Positions 38,140-45,485 of a DNA stretch of 64,000 bases are shown here, in pieces. The stretch comes from UBA2336 sp964419145 (GTDB taxonomy: Bacteria; Bacteroidota; Bacteroidia; Cytophagales; Cyclobacteriaceae). The notes under the pieces were generated by a model. That model saw nothing but the letters and a program-made list of their open reading frames with translations, was not told where the DNA came from and did no database searches. The first letter of the stretch is position 1. Every line of letters begins with the position of its first letter. A program made the position numbers and the translations under genes. The stretch spans positions 310,001 to 374,000 of the forward strand of contig CAYQOM010000001.1 in assembly GCA_964419145.1 (NCBI GenBank), in the 5' to 3' direction.

Positions 38140-38634
38140 TTAGTTTACTTTTATATCTTTTATAAATTCTTCTACCAACTCTTTCTGGGCCTTGTCGGTT
38201 GAGAGGTTCTTCTTTATTAAGCGTTCGGCTACCTGAAGCGAGAACATGGCTACCTGCGTGCGTACATCTTTCATGGCCGCCTGTTTCTCAATTTGAATGG
38301 CTGCGCGGGCATCGTCAATAATTTTATCGGCTGCCTTTTTAGCATCCAATTGTGCCTCTTCTTTCATGCGGTTTGTTACCTCACGTGCTTCTTTCAGCAT
38401 CTTATCACGTTCTTCGCGTGCTTCTTTCAGCAACTTTTCGTTATCGGCCTGCAGGCGTGTCATTTCAGCACGGGCTTTTTCAGCCGTATCCAACGCGCTT
38501 TGAATGGATTGTTCACGCTCTTTCAATGAGCTCAAAATTGGCTTCCAGGCGAAACGGGCTAATAACAACACCAATAACAGGAAAACAAATGTTTGCCAGA
38601 TGATGAGACCGGTACCCGGGGTAAGAAGTTCCAT
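38140..38634 (-). CDS. atpF: ATP synthase Fo subunit b
   Basis: A 164-aa peripheral-stalk subunit: one N-terminal transmembrane helix (residues about 8-27, FVFLLLVLLLARFAWKPIL) then a long charged coiled coil rich in Ala, Lys and Glu. It lies downstream of a hairpin that follows atpE and directly upstream of atpH. Confidence 0.95.
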   Translation of the reverse strand: MELLTPGTGLIIWQTFVFLLLVLLLARFAWKPILSSLKEREQSIQSALDTAEKARAEMTRLQADNEKLLKEAREERDKMLKEAREVTNRMKEEAQLDAKKAADKIIDDARAAIQIEKQAAMKDVRTQVAMFSLQVAERLIKKNLSTDKAQKELVEEFIKDIKVN

Positions 38635-38669
38635 ATATCAGTTTTCTTTGTGTTTCTAATTTAAAAGAG

Positions 38670-38705
38670 AAGAACCCGTCTGGCCAATTGCCAGCACAGG
38701 TTCTT
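38670..38705 (-). terminator. attenuator-like hairpin between atpE and atpF
   Basis: On the minus strand AAGAACC...CTGGC-aatt-G-GCCAG...GGTTCTT forms a two-part stem followed by CTCTTTT. It sits just after the atpE stop and could partly end transcription or protect the atpE mRNA 3' end, favouring excess c subunit over b. Confidence 0.65.
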
Positions 38706-38714
38706 CAAAGCTTG

Positions 38715-38960
38715 TTAGCCCTTGAACGAGATCAGCAAGCAAATAACGAGTGCAAAAAGTGCAGCCACCTCGATAAGTGCAGCGATGATCAGCATGGCAC
38801 CCTGGATTTTTCCAGAAGCCTCAGGCTGACGTGCCATACCTTCCATAGCGGAACCACCGATTTTACCAATACCGATACCAGCGCCAATTGCAGCCAGACC
38901 AGCACCGATACCAGCGCCCATGATTGCATAGCTGATGTCCAATAAAAGTGCAGTTAACAT
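38715..38960 (-). CDS. atpE: ATP synthase Fo subunit c
   Basis: The 81-aa ring subunit with two membrane helices around a polar loop (ARQPEA). The glycine-rich first helix (GAGIGAGLAAIGAGIGIGKIGG) and ion-binding glutamate in AALIEVAALFALV are present. The residue after the Glu is Val, not the Ser or Thr of sodium-type rings, which suggests proton coupling. Hairpins occur both upstream and downstream. Confidence 0.96.
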   Translation of the reverse strand: MLTALLLDISYAIMGAGIGAGLAAIGAGIGIGKIGGSAMEGMARQPEASGKIQGAMLIIAALIEVAALFALVICLLISFKG

Positions 38961-38986
38961 TGTGTTATGTGTTTAAGTGAAACAAA

Positions 38987-39008
38987 CCCCTGACGCTTCC
39001 GTCAGGGG
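38987..39008 (-). terminator. strong hairpin between atpB and atpE
   Basis: CCCCTGACG-gaag-CGTCAGGGG is a perfect 9-bp stem with a 4-base loop on the minus strand, followed by TTTGTTT. It lies 26 bases before the atpE start. Partial terminator, processing site or 5' stabiliser of atpE mRNA are all possible. Confidence 0.65.
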
Positions 39009-39023
39009 ATATCTTTAATAATC

Positions 39024-40034
39024 TTAATGATGTTCGTGATCTGCTGTAGCCATACCGATGTACAACGAAGTAAACAACGTGAACACATAGGCCTGAATAC
39101 CGGCAACCAACAACTCAATAAGATTTATGAACAATACAATCAAACTCGAAACAAAGCCCACCGTTACGCTCTGGAAAATAAACGCCAAACTGATGAGGCT
39201 CAACAATACAATGTGACCGGCTGTAATCGCCACGAACAAACGAATCATCAGGGAGAACGGCTTGGTGAAGATACCTACGATCTCAACCGGCAAAATCACA
39301 ATGCGAAGCGGAAGCGGAACACCGGGTGTCCAGAAGATGTGACTCCAGTATGCCTTGTTGCCACTCACGTTGGTGATGATGAACGTGAACACGGCAAGCG
39401 TCATGGTTACGGCAATATTCCCCGTCATGTTACCGGCACCGGGCAACAAGCCCAACAGGTTACCGAAAAGAATGAAGAAGAACAGCGTTAGCAGGTAGGG
39501 TAAATATTTTTCGTAGTGGTGGCCGATGTTCGGCTTCACGATTTCATCGCGAACGAACACAATGATCGGCTCAAAGAACGACTGAAGACCTTTAGGCGCT
39601 TTGCCCGCATTTTGCTTGGCCCCTTTTGCAGCGGCCAGTAACAATACCATCAACAAGGCAGCATTGATGAACAACATCGCTACGTTTTTGGTAATGGAAA
39701 TATCAAACACCGAATTTCCATTCAGGTAGATGTGACCATGATCAAGTGTGTAGCCGTTATAGGCAACTGCGTTGTGGTGGTCATCATAAAAATTCTTTGA
39801 GGAGAAAATGTCTAAACCGCGTTCAGAAGAATACACAATTACGGGCAGGTACAAGGTACCATAATGCCCATCCCAAAAGTGCCAGATGTGGTCGTCCATC
39901 ACGTGGTGAAGAATCACCTCGCTGGCGTTAAACTCGCCCCCCTCAGAAGCATCAGCCGCGTACGAAAAAACGGACGAAAACAGCAGCGCGAGCATGAGGG
40001 AAAACCGGGTGAATTTGTGGTAAAAAACGCTCAT
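39024..40034 (-). CDS. atpB: ATP synthase Fo subunit a
   Basis: The stator channel subunit, 336 aa from the ATG at 40034. An upstream ATG at 40070 is rejected because it overlaps the -7 promoter box. A signal peptide (ending SVFSYAADAS) and a long periplasmic N-terminal domain, typical in Bacteroidota, precede about six helices. The essential arginine is in FSLMIRLFVAITAGHIVLLSLI. It is the first gene of the present cluster, cut off from its inferred former upstream neighbours by the 19-kb island. Confidence 0.94.
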   Translation of the reverse strand: MSVFYHKFTRFSLMLALLFSSVFSYAADASEGGEFNASEVILHHVMDDHIWHFWDGHYGTLYLPVIVYSSERGLDIFSSKNFYDDHHNAVAYNGYTLDHGHIYLNGNSVFDISITKNVAMLFINAALLMVLLLAAAKGAKQNAGKAPKGLQSFFEPIIVFVRDEIVKPNIGHHYEKYLPYLLTLFFFILFGNLLGLLPGAGNMTGNIAVTMTLAVFTFIITNVSGNKAYWSHIFWTPGVPLPLRIVILPVEIVGIFTKPFSLMIRLFVAITAGHIVLLSLISLAFIFQSVTVGFVSSLIVLFINLIELLVAGIQAYVFTLFTSLYIGMATADHEHH

Positions 40035-40067
40035 TTGGGCCAGATTAGGGGTTTTAAAATCCGACCG

Positions 40068-40098
40068 CAAAGGTATTAATTAAACCATGAGAAAGAAA
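40068..40098 (-). promoter_or_regulatory. atpB promoter (TTTC-N19-TACCTTTG)
   Basis: On the minus strand TACCTTTG is an exact -7 match, with TTTC (one base off TTTG) 19 bases upstream. Transcription would start near 40060, about 25 bases before the chosen atpB start. It lies between atpB and the duplicated gene fragment, so the ATP synthase genes keep a promoter despite the insertion. Confidence 0.55.
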
Positions 40099-40124
40099 TG
40101 TTTTGAATTTTTTCTTGGCCGTTT

Positions 40125-40243
40125 TCACCGGCTGATCTGCCACCACAAAAAGCCCACTTCAAGAGCTGTAAACACGGCATAAACCGCGATGAAAAACACA
40201 ACATTTTCTAAGGCCCCGGGGCGGTCTTCCCAAATGATTTAGG
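40125..40243 (-). pseudogene. 119-bp displaced 3' end of the atpZ-adjacent membrane-protein gene
   Basis: These bases match 59572-59690 without gaps at 112 of 119 positions and end at the same TGA stop codon. In the reading frame of the intact gene the changes are Gly, Val, Ala, Thr and Gln synonymous, one Arg-to-Trp, and one Leu-to-stop at the very edge. Beyond 40243 similarity ends abruptly. The fragment marks the atpB-side boundary of the island. Bases 40244-40320 show nothing recognisable. Confidence 0.85.
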
Positions 40244-40320
40244 GGATAGTGGAGGCAATACAGTAATCTATGTGGTTGATGCGGCAAGGCATCCCATAAC
40301 GACTATGCATTTTTTGGGTA

Positions 40321-40905
40321 TTAGTCATGTAAAAGTCGATTAATCCGGCACTTCAATCGATCATCATTTGTAATCTCACCCGGTATTCCTAACTTTTCAG
40401 CATAGCCTAGTAAGTGATAGTCAATTTTTCCGTTGGAATCGATTATAAATAATCTAGGAAATATTCTCTCATTAGTATAATCCTTCATGATTCCGATTCC
40501 ATCAGGTATGATTTGAAAATCAACCCGGTCATTATTGTGTACGAGTCGTTTCAACTTATAGAATTGCTCAGAAACCTCAAATACACGAAGCAACTCCTCT
40601 TTACTATTGTCCATTACTGAAATAATTGTAAATCGGTCAGTTGGATAGAACTTGAGTAGGGCATTTAACTCAGGTAGCTCTTTAAAGCATGCCCCACAAC
40701 TAAGGCTCCAAAAACTCAACAAAACTATTCGGCCTCTAAAATTTTCAAGTGCAATTTGTTTACCATCCAACGCAGTCGCCACAAATTTCGGAGCTGTTTT
40801 GCCAATCATACTTTCAGTAAAATCAGCATCAAATTTATGTGAAGGCTCTTGGGCATACCCTTGAGCTAATGAAAGCAAGTAAATCAATGTTGAAAAAAGT
40901 CTCAT
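40321..40905 (-). CDS. TlpA/ResA-like thiol-disulfide oxidoreductase (cassette E)
   Basis: A 194-aa exported thioredoxin-fold protein (signal ending near AQGYAQ). The redox motif is FWSLSCGAC with Cys70 and Cys73, and the cis-proline region is IFPRLFIID. The AhpC/TSA-like insert between strand and helix is typical of TlpA. It should reduce or isomerise disulfides in the periplasm. It is the last gene of cassette E, 21 bases after a second thioredoxin-like lipoprotein, which suggests both act on the cysteine-rich peptides or the propeller of that cassette (inference). Confidence 0.8.
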   Translation of the reverse strand: MRLFSTLIYLLSLAQGYAQEPSHKFDADFTESMIGKTAPKFVATALDGKQIALENFRGRIVLLSFWSLSCGACFKELPELNALLKFYPTDRFTIISVMDNSKEELLRVFEVSEQFYKLKRLVHNNDRVDFQIIPDGIGIMKDYTNERIFPRLFIIDSNGKIDYHLLGYAEKLGIPGEITNDDRLKCRINRLLHD

Positions 40906-40926
40906 AGATATAAGGAATGAACAAAA

Positions 40927-41376
40927 CTATTTTAGTTTCTCCTCCAATTTCTTTAATTCCTTGTCGATGTTATCAGGAGTAAGTCTCACTGGCTTATCCA
41001 AGCTTTCATCATAATAAATAGCTGGCACTAATCCTTTAATTAACCCCTCACGAATAGAGATCAGGTTCTTATCAAACACCATATTTCGCAATTGAATTAT
41101 CTCTTGTGGAACCACATTTTTCGGATCTGCTGAAACAAGTATATAACAAATGGAGCTTCTACTACCGTTCTGTTTGATAAAGTCAAATACTTTTTTGATG
41201 CAAGTGTCACAACCATCAACAGGTACAATCAAAAACCACTTCGCATTCGTGTCCGCACCTATTGAATTTATAAAATTAGTAAATTTCACCCTTGCTTCAC
41301 TATTACTCGATTGACATGATAGCGAAATTAGGGCAACAATAACCGCTATTGTAGTATTAACGAAATATCTCCTCAT
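40927..41376 (-). CDS. thioredoxin-like lipoprotein with CDTC motif (cassette E)
   Basis: A 149-aa protein with lipobox ISLSC (Cys21). A short strand WFLIVPVD leads to GCDTC (Cys56 and Cys59) and a helix, then a second strand ICYILVSAD and a proline-containing LVPAIYY. That layout is a small thioredoxin-like fold. Its ATG overlaps the stop of the upstream propeller gene by 4 bases, so it is translationally coupled. Compare the CxC protein at 50898, which holds the same position in cassette B. Confidence 0.65.
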   Translation of the reverse strand: MRRYFVNTTIAVIVALISLSCQSSNSEARVKFTNFINSIGADTNAKWFLIVPVDGCDTCIKKVFDFIKQNGSRSSICYILVSADPKNVVPQEIIQLRNMVFDKNLISIREGLIKGLVPAIYYDESLDKPVRLTPDNIDKELKKLEEKLK

Positions 41377-42536
41377 GATTTTTCAACCTTAAGCAGGGTA
41401 AACTTCATGTAATCCTCATGCAGATCCTTGTTATTAATGTTTTGATTGGACAAATAAAGACCTTCTTTTCCTATAAAATAATCCTTTGTAAGATAAGCTC
41501 CCGTTTCAAGTAAGGTCTCACCTAAAATGTTGAAATCCTTATCCAGGATAATTATAGAAATAGGTTGATCATATGCGGTTTGGACTTGATTATCAATATT
41601 GATGCAAGGAATACCATGACGAACAAATCGATAATATAAATTGCGATATTTGTCGTAAGCAATTATTGAATATTGATCCGATTCAATGTAAAGGCATTCT
41701 TCATGCCCAGTTGAATTAGTTGAATTGGGCCTAATGCCTTTCTTAAAGTACCTGCTTCCGGCAAAATATTTCTTTTTTACTGTCTTAAAATCCGTAACTA
41801 GGATACTATCACTCGCTTGCCATGAATAAACCATAACTCCATTTTCGCCTTTCGCTTTATAATACGTATTCAAATGAACCCAATAGTCGTTACCATGATA
41901 TTCTACGGGCCACGTAATGTCTTCTGACTTTAACTCGCTTGTCAATAAATTGTATGAGTATTCGAGCTTATAGCCGCTCGAATATAGATTAGGGTTAGGC
42001 AGGCCAATGTCAAGTGGAATCTCCTTAATATAAAGTAAACCATTGTTAAGAATTACAGGGCAAGGAGTAAGCGAAAAATGATTGAATGCTCTACCTGTTC
42101 GCGGATGTGGTATTTTAAAGGTTCCAATTATTTCACCATCAAAATTAATCAGTAACGTGTTCCACAAAGTAAAATAGTCATAAACAAAAATGGAATCTTT
42201 GCTTGAAACAGTAAATCCATGGATTTGCGCGATAGAAGCGGGTCCGCTCTGAGGTATAAACAATGTCTTAAGTAACTTCCTCTCGTTCAAGGAATACACC
42301 TGAATACTATTGTCAGCATTATTCTGCAAAAAAAGAAGTTCGTCTTCACCATCAGGCAGTAAAGTCATGCATAGGCTTGTGTGTGAGCTGACTGAATCTA
42401 AATGAATATTCAAAATTTCAGACTTCACCAATTTTGACGATGATGAAAAACTAGTACGTATTTCCTTTTTCTGTTTCGTGTTACACGCAAAGAAAAATAG
42501 TGCGAGAGACAACAGAAAAAATAAACACCTTACCAT
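41373..42536 (-). CDS. DUF4221-like six-bladed beta-propeller lipoprotein (cassette E)
   Basis: About 387 aa from the ATG at 42536, giving a signal with lipobox FFFAC. Four to six strand repeats follow, including the family landmarks SGPASIAQIHGFTVSSKDSIFVYD (shortened here) and the late block YDKYRNLYYRFV, then IIILDKDFNILGETLL. The same landmarks occur in the genes at 43410, 45486, 51358 and 57856. The family is predicted to form a TolB-like propeller in the envelope; its function is unknown. It follows two peptide genes and a palindromic hairpin. Confidence 0.75.
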   Translation of the reverse strand: MVRCLFFLLSLALFFFACNTKQKKEIRTSFSSSSKLVKSEILNIHLDSVSSHTSLCMTLLPDGEDELLFLQNNADNSIQVYSLNERKLLKTLFIPQSGPASIAQIHGFTVSSKDSIFVYDYFTLWNTLLINFDGEIIGTFKIPHPRTGRAFNHFSLTPCPVILNNGLLYIKEIPLDIGLPNPNLYSSGYKLEYSYNLLTSELKSEDITWPVEYHGNDYWVHLNTYYKAKGENGVMVYSWQASDSILVTDFKTVKKKYFAGSRYFKKGIRPNSTNSTGHEECLYIESDQYSIIAYDKYRNLYYRFVRHGIPCINIDNQVQTAYDQPISIIILDKDFNILGETLLETGAYLTKDYFIGKEGLYLSNQNINNKDLHEDYMKFTLLKVEKS

Positions 42537-42554
42537 TGTTTGGTTATTCGTGAC

Positions 42555-42580
42555 AAAAAAGTTAAGGGGCAATTGCCCCT
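42555..42580 (-). terminator. palindrome/attenuator between peptide and propeller genes (cassette E)
   Basis: AGGGGCAATTGCCCCT is a perfect 16-bp palindrome followed on the minus strand by TAACTTTTTTG. A run of TTAAG/TTAAC repeats lies just upstream (42583-42605). Confidence 0.65.
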
Positions 42581-42601
42581 CTTAGTTAAGTTAAGTTAAG
42601 C

Positions 42602-42811
42602 TTAGTTTGATTGTTCTATTTCAAAGCAAAACATCTTAACGCATTTTTGTTGTTGCGTATCAATACATGCTCCAAAATTATCACCAGTACCTTTTGACCC
42701 CCAATATCGAAAGCAAACTTCGTCTTCTGCTGCTCCCGAGATGGGACTGAATAATCCGAAAGACAAAGCTATTATTGTTACCAGCAGGGCTTTTCTAGTT
42801 AGTTTTGACAT
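42602..42811 (-). CDS. short secreted cysteine-containing peptide, copy 2 (cassette E)
   Basis: A 69-aa precursor: a signal peptide (LSFGLFSPISGA) then a mature part of about 40 residues with four cysteines (EVCF, GACI, KCVK, FCFE). It is a clear tandem duplicate of the next gene upstream, with identical signal core and a matching GTGDNFGACIDT block. Size, position before a propeller lipoprotein and exported nature resemble the NVEALA-type peptides of Bacteroidota, but the NVEALA motif itself is absent. Function unknown. Confidence 0.7.
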   Translation of the reverse strand: MSKLTRKALLVTIIALSFGLFSPISGAAEDEVCFRYWGSKGTGDNFGACIDTQQQKCVKMFCFEIEQSN

Positions 42812-42823
42812 ATCAGTTTGGGT

Positions 42824-43033
42824 TTAATTTGCTTGCTCTATATTGAAACAAAATTCCTTTACGCACACTTTACTTTTGGTATCAATACAAGCTCCGAAAT
42901 TATCACCGGTACCATCTGATCCGTAATAACTGAAGCAAACTTCGTCTTCTGCTGCTCCCGAGATGGGACTGAATAATCCGAAAGACAATGTTAATACTGC
43001 TGCCAGCAGAATCTTTCTTGGTAATTTTAACAT
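42824..43033 (-). CDS. short secreted cysteine-containing peptide, copy 1 (cassette E)
   Basis: A 69-aa precursor from the ATG at 43033 (an upstream ATG at 43081 lies within the leader hairpin region and is not used). The signal peptide core LSFGLFSPISGA is the same as in copy 2. The mature part again has four cysteines and GTGDNFGACIDT. Bases between the two copies number 12. The pair is read from leader copy R1. Confidence 0.72.
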   Translation of the reverse strand: MLKLPRKILLAAVLTLSFGLFSPISGAAEDEVCFSYYGSDGTGDNFGACIDTKSKVCVKEFCFNIEQAN

Positions 43034-43070
43034 AAAAATTAGGGTTAGGTTTTGATCCACTTGTTTAAAG

Positions 43071-43310
43071 CCTCTCACCAACTGCCCTCTCGGGCGAACG
43101 GTCAGTGAGTGTGCAAGGGGAATCGTTAAGTGAAGTAATAACGCTTAGTGTTAATTCGCAAATTGATTTCTTGAAATAAAGTACACGCTTCAGTGTGCAG
43201 TTTTTCTGCACTGTAAATTTTAGGAAGTTGGTTTTCTGAGCTAATTCTCACACACACACACACACACACACAGGAAAAAAATGTTGAAAATCGGGGTAAA
43301 CCTTACATGG
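43071..43310 (-). repeat. cassette leader repeat R1 (long form)
   Basis: About 240 bases upstream of cassette E, closely matching R3 (46929-47185) along its length and R2, R4 and R5 in the gene-proximal part. It contains the conserved hairpin (43076-43107), the dyad GTGCAG-ttttt-CTGCAC near 43194-43212, a CA repeat and a final block ending TAAACCTTACATG. It fills most of the gene-free stretch 43034-43409. Confidence 0.8.
43249..43272. repeat. (CA)12 dinucleotide microsatellite
   Basis: Twelve uninterrupted CA units lie inside leader R1. The matching place in R3 has an interrupted CA/TA tract (47112-47142). Such tracts can vary in length by slippage. Confidence 0.85.
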
Positions 43311-43335
43311 CCGAAAGAAAAATATCCCCAAGCTA

Positions 43336-43359
43336 GGGGCGGCCTTCCCGAATGATTAA
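43336..43359. repeat. 24-bp third copy of the island-boundary sequence
   Basis: These bases match 59665-59688 at 22 of 24 positions and the boundary fragment 40218-40241 similarly. The copy lies between cassettes D and E, so cassette E is bracketed by pieces of the same target gene. The rest of 43311-43409 shows nothing else. Confidence 0.65.
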
Positions 43360-43409
43360 AGGCTGTACAGAATTGCTGGCAAACATTATGTGGTCAGTCA
43401 GCCTTTCGG

Positions 43410-44600
43410 TTAGGACTCCCCTTCTTCGTCCATTGTAAACTTATAAACATGGAATTCAATGTTTCGCTCATCGGTTAAGTGTCGGTAAAAGGGTGAAGCG
43501 GCATTGAAACACAGCCCAGCACGGGAAACAAACCAGGTGTACTGCAAGTAGGTGTTCTTCGGCAGTTCAACTTCTTTGATATAGCGAAGGTCCTTGTCTA
43601 AAACGGTAATGTAAAAGTTAACATTTCGAATCTCGTTTTCATCATCCCTTGCCTCCAACTCACGACCACTCCGATGAATACGATAAAATAATTGGCGATA
43701 CTCATCATACAGAACACCATAATAGCTTGGATTTTCAACCAAATGTTTGCTGGCAGCCATTCTATCGCCTGCTGCTGGTAGAGGATCAACAATTGATGCT
43801 GTGAAGTTGCTGGGCACATCAAACTCTGCATAGTCATTAGGGGTGTATACGTTTTGCTTATAAATTCTACTTTCAACAGGAAACGTATAGTAAATTGTAC
43901 CGTCACCAAGTGCTTCAAGAATACTTGCTCCCCATAAATAACCGAAATTTCCACGATGGGCTTTCATGTAATCAGAATAGTAAAACGGAGCAAATTCACT
44001 GGTACGGGTAACCAGGTTATAATACACGGCAAATGGTTTTTGAAGAGATTTATCCCGGTTCATCATGCCATAAATATTATTGAGCAAAATTGTTTTGGTG
44101 CGTGGTAAATAGGTGAGTCGAAACCATGGATTGGTTAACAAAAACCCAAAATCATCAGGAATGCTCCGAATAAGATTATGGCTGGCTTTCACTTGGCCTG
44201 CAGAATTTAAAAGTTTTACTATCCCCCTTTCATATACAAAGATGGAGTCCAGGCTATGAATATGCATGGATTCAATGTTTCCGACACCGTCCTGTCCATT
44301 TCTTGACAAGGGAATTAAATAATCATATCTTAATTCACTCAAATTAAATCCATACAAATGATGTGAATAGCCATTATAGAAAAACAAAAATTCAGCATCA
44401 CCATTATCAAAGTGATCATATACGGTGATGTCAAGGGCTGTTGTGGAGTCAGCTGGCACGAGTAGCGTATCTACAGCGTGTGAAATCGAAGTAGTGTTTT
44501 TACCATCTTGTAAATGGGGCTTTTGATTGCAGCATGTAAGCAGTAGAATCATACTCCAAAAAGCCAAATGGCTCTGGACCGAAATCAAATATCGAATCAT
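43410..44600 (-). CDS. DUF4221-like six-bladed beta-propeller lipoprotein (cassette D)
   Basis: About 396 aa from the ATG at 44600, giving a signal with lipobox LLLTC. Family landmarks are LSRNGQDGVGNIESMHIHSLDSIF (residue run abridged), YDEYRQLFYRIH and ITVLDKDLRYIKEVELP. Between them lie weak repeated four-stranded blades. It follows a peptide gene and a strong terminator-like hairpin. No accessory gene follows in this cassette. Predicted envelope protein of unknown function, a paralogue of four others in the island. Confidence 0.75.
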   Translation of the reverse strand: MIRYLISVQSHLAFWSMILLLTCCNQKPHLQDGKNTTSISHAVDTLLVPADSTTALDITVYDHFDNGDAEFLFFYNGYSHHLYGFNLSELRYDYLIPLSRNGQDGVGNIESMHIHSLDSIFVYERGIVKLLNSAGQVKASHNLIRSIPDDFGFLLTNPWFRLTYLPRTKTILLNNIYGMMNRDKSLQKPFAVYYNLVTRTSEFAPFYYSDYMKAHRGNFGYLWGASILEALGDGTIYYTFPVESRIYKQNVYTPNDYAEFDVPSNFTASIVDPLPAAGDRMAASKHLVENPSYYGVLYDEYRQLFYRIHRSGRELEARDDENEIRNVNFYITVLDKDLRYIKEVELPKNTYLQYTWFVSRAGLCFNAASPFYRHLTDERNIEFHVYKFTMDEEGES

Positions 44601-44618
44601 GTGAAATGTTGTTAGTAG

Positions 44619-44657
44619 AAAAAAGGATCTGAAATGCAGGTGCAATAATCAGATCCT
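44619..44657 (-). terminator. terminator/attenuator between peptide and propeller genes (cassette D)
   Basis: On the minus strand AGGATCTGA, a 16-base loop and TCAGATCCT make a perfect 9-bp stem followed by TTTTTC. This is a textbook intrinsic terminator within the presumed operon. Confidence 0.8.
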
Positions 44658-44668
44658 CGAGTCTAATT

Positions 44669-44881
44669 CTAAAAAAATGACGGCTCCTCTACATCACCGC
44701 AATTCTTGTGGTATGAACAAGAGTAACCATCGCCATCACCACACCCCTTCCCTCCTTGCGGGCAACGATATTCACACCACGTTGTTGCAGCACAGTTGTC
44801 ACAACAATCAACACTAGCCTGTGTCGACAATCCTAAGGACAAACCTCCTAAGAGAAAGATTACAGAAAATAACTTTTTCAT
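44669..44881 (-). CDS. short secreted cysteine-rich peptide (cassette D)
   Basis: A 70-aa precursor: signal peptide ending near STQAS, then a mature part of about 48 residues with eight cysteines (DCCDNC, WCEYRC, GCG, SCSYHKNC). The even number suggests disulfide bonding after export. The gene lies 30 bases downstream of leader R2. No known family is recognised beyond its resemblance in layout to other peptides of the island. Confidence 0.7.
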   Translation of the reverse strand: MKKLFSVIFLLGGLSLGLSTQASVDCCDNCAATTWCEYRCPQGGKGCGDGDGYSCSYHKNCGDVEEPSFF

Positions 44882-44911
44882 ATAGACTTAGTTTTAGAAT
44901 TACCAATCCAT

Positions 44912-45023
44912 CCCCTCCGGAGCCTCCTCACCAACTGCCCCTTCGGACGACCGGTTAGTGAAGTGTGCAAGGGTGAATTGTTGATACCAAGGTAAACCGG
45001 TTACAGTGCAATTTCCTTGCACT
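44912..45023 (-). repeat. cassette leader repeat R2 (short form)
   Basis: About 112 bases, nearly identical to R4 and R5. It contains the hairpin (44929-44960), a near-palindrome GTAAACCGGTTAC (44992-45004) and the dyad AGTGCAA-tttcc-TTGCACT (45005-45023). Confidence 0.82.
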
Positions 45024-45137
45024 ATAGGAAAAATAATTAAAGATCAACCTGAAAATATCTGCGTCAATAGGCTATTTATTTTGCAGTCCCAAAACTTAAC
45101 TGACTTCACAGCTTTAAGCATCAAAATAACGAGCTCC

Positions 45138-45479
45138 CTATTCCAAATTTAAACGCAACACAATCTTTTGATAACCATATTTCAAAAAGTTGACCTCTTT
45201 GCAAGAAGTCGGAATAAGCAACACAAACTTACCCTCAACGTTCGGAACTGTTCCAGAAGTTGTACCGTCAACATTTGAACACGCTGACCAAATATTCATG
45301 CCAGTAACTGCCTTTCCACTCGATCGCTCAGAAATTTCTCCTGTCACCCTTAAGGCATGTTCCTCCGGCTTCACACTATATCGAATACAGAAATCGTCAT
45401 TCCTATACACTTTTTCATTAGATTGTAGGAAAAACGAATATACAATACCCACACAAACAAATAAGAGCACCCGAATCAT
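45138..45479 (-). CDS. small exported protein with carboxypeptidase-regulatory-like fold (cassette C)
   Basis: A 113-aa protein with an N-terminal hydrophobic signal or anchor. Residues 40-110 read like a CarboxypepD_reg-like beta-sandwich: LRVTGEISERSSGKAVTGMNIW, a glycine-rich turn, EGKFVLLIP, and a last strand with YGYQKIVLRL. Such domains act as stalks or binding modules in Bacteroidota surface proteins. It begins 6 bases after the propeller stop and so belongs to cassette C. The role is unknown. Confidence 0.55.
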   Translation of the reverse strand: MIRVLLFVCVGIVYSFFLQSNEKVYRNDDFCIRYSVKPEEHALRVTGEISERSSGKAVTGMNIWSACSNVDGTTSGTVPNVEGKFVLLIPTSCKEVNFLKYGYQKIVLRLNLE

Positions 45480-45485
45480 AAAAGA

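Noticed and set aside
43249..43272. CA tract or leader repeats as a CRISPR array
   Set aside because: There are no regularly spaced repeat-spacer units and no cas genes; the leader copies are kilobases apart, each before a gene.
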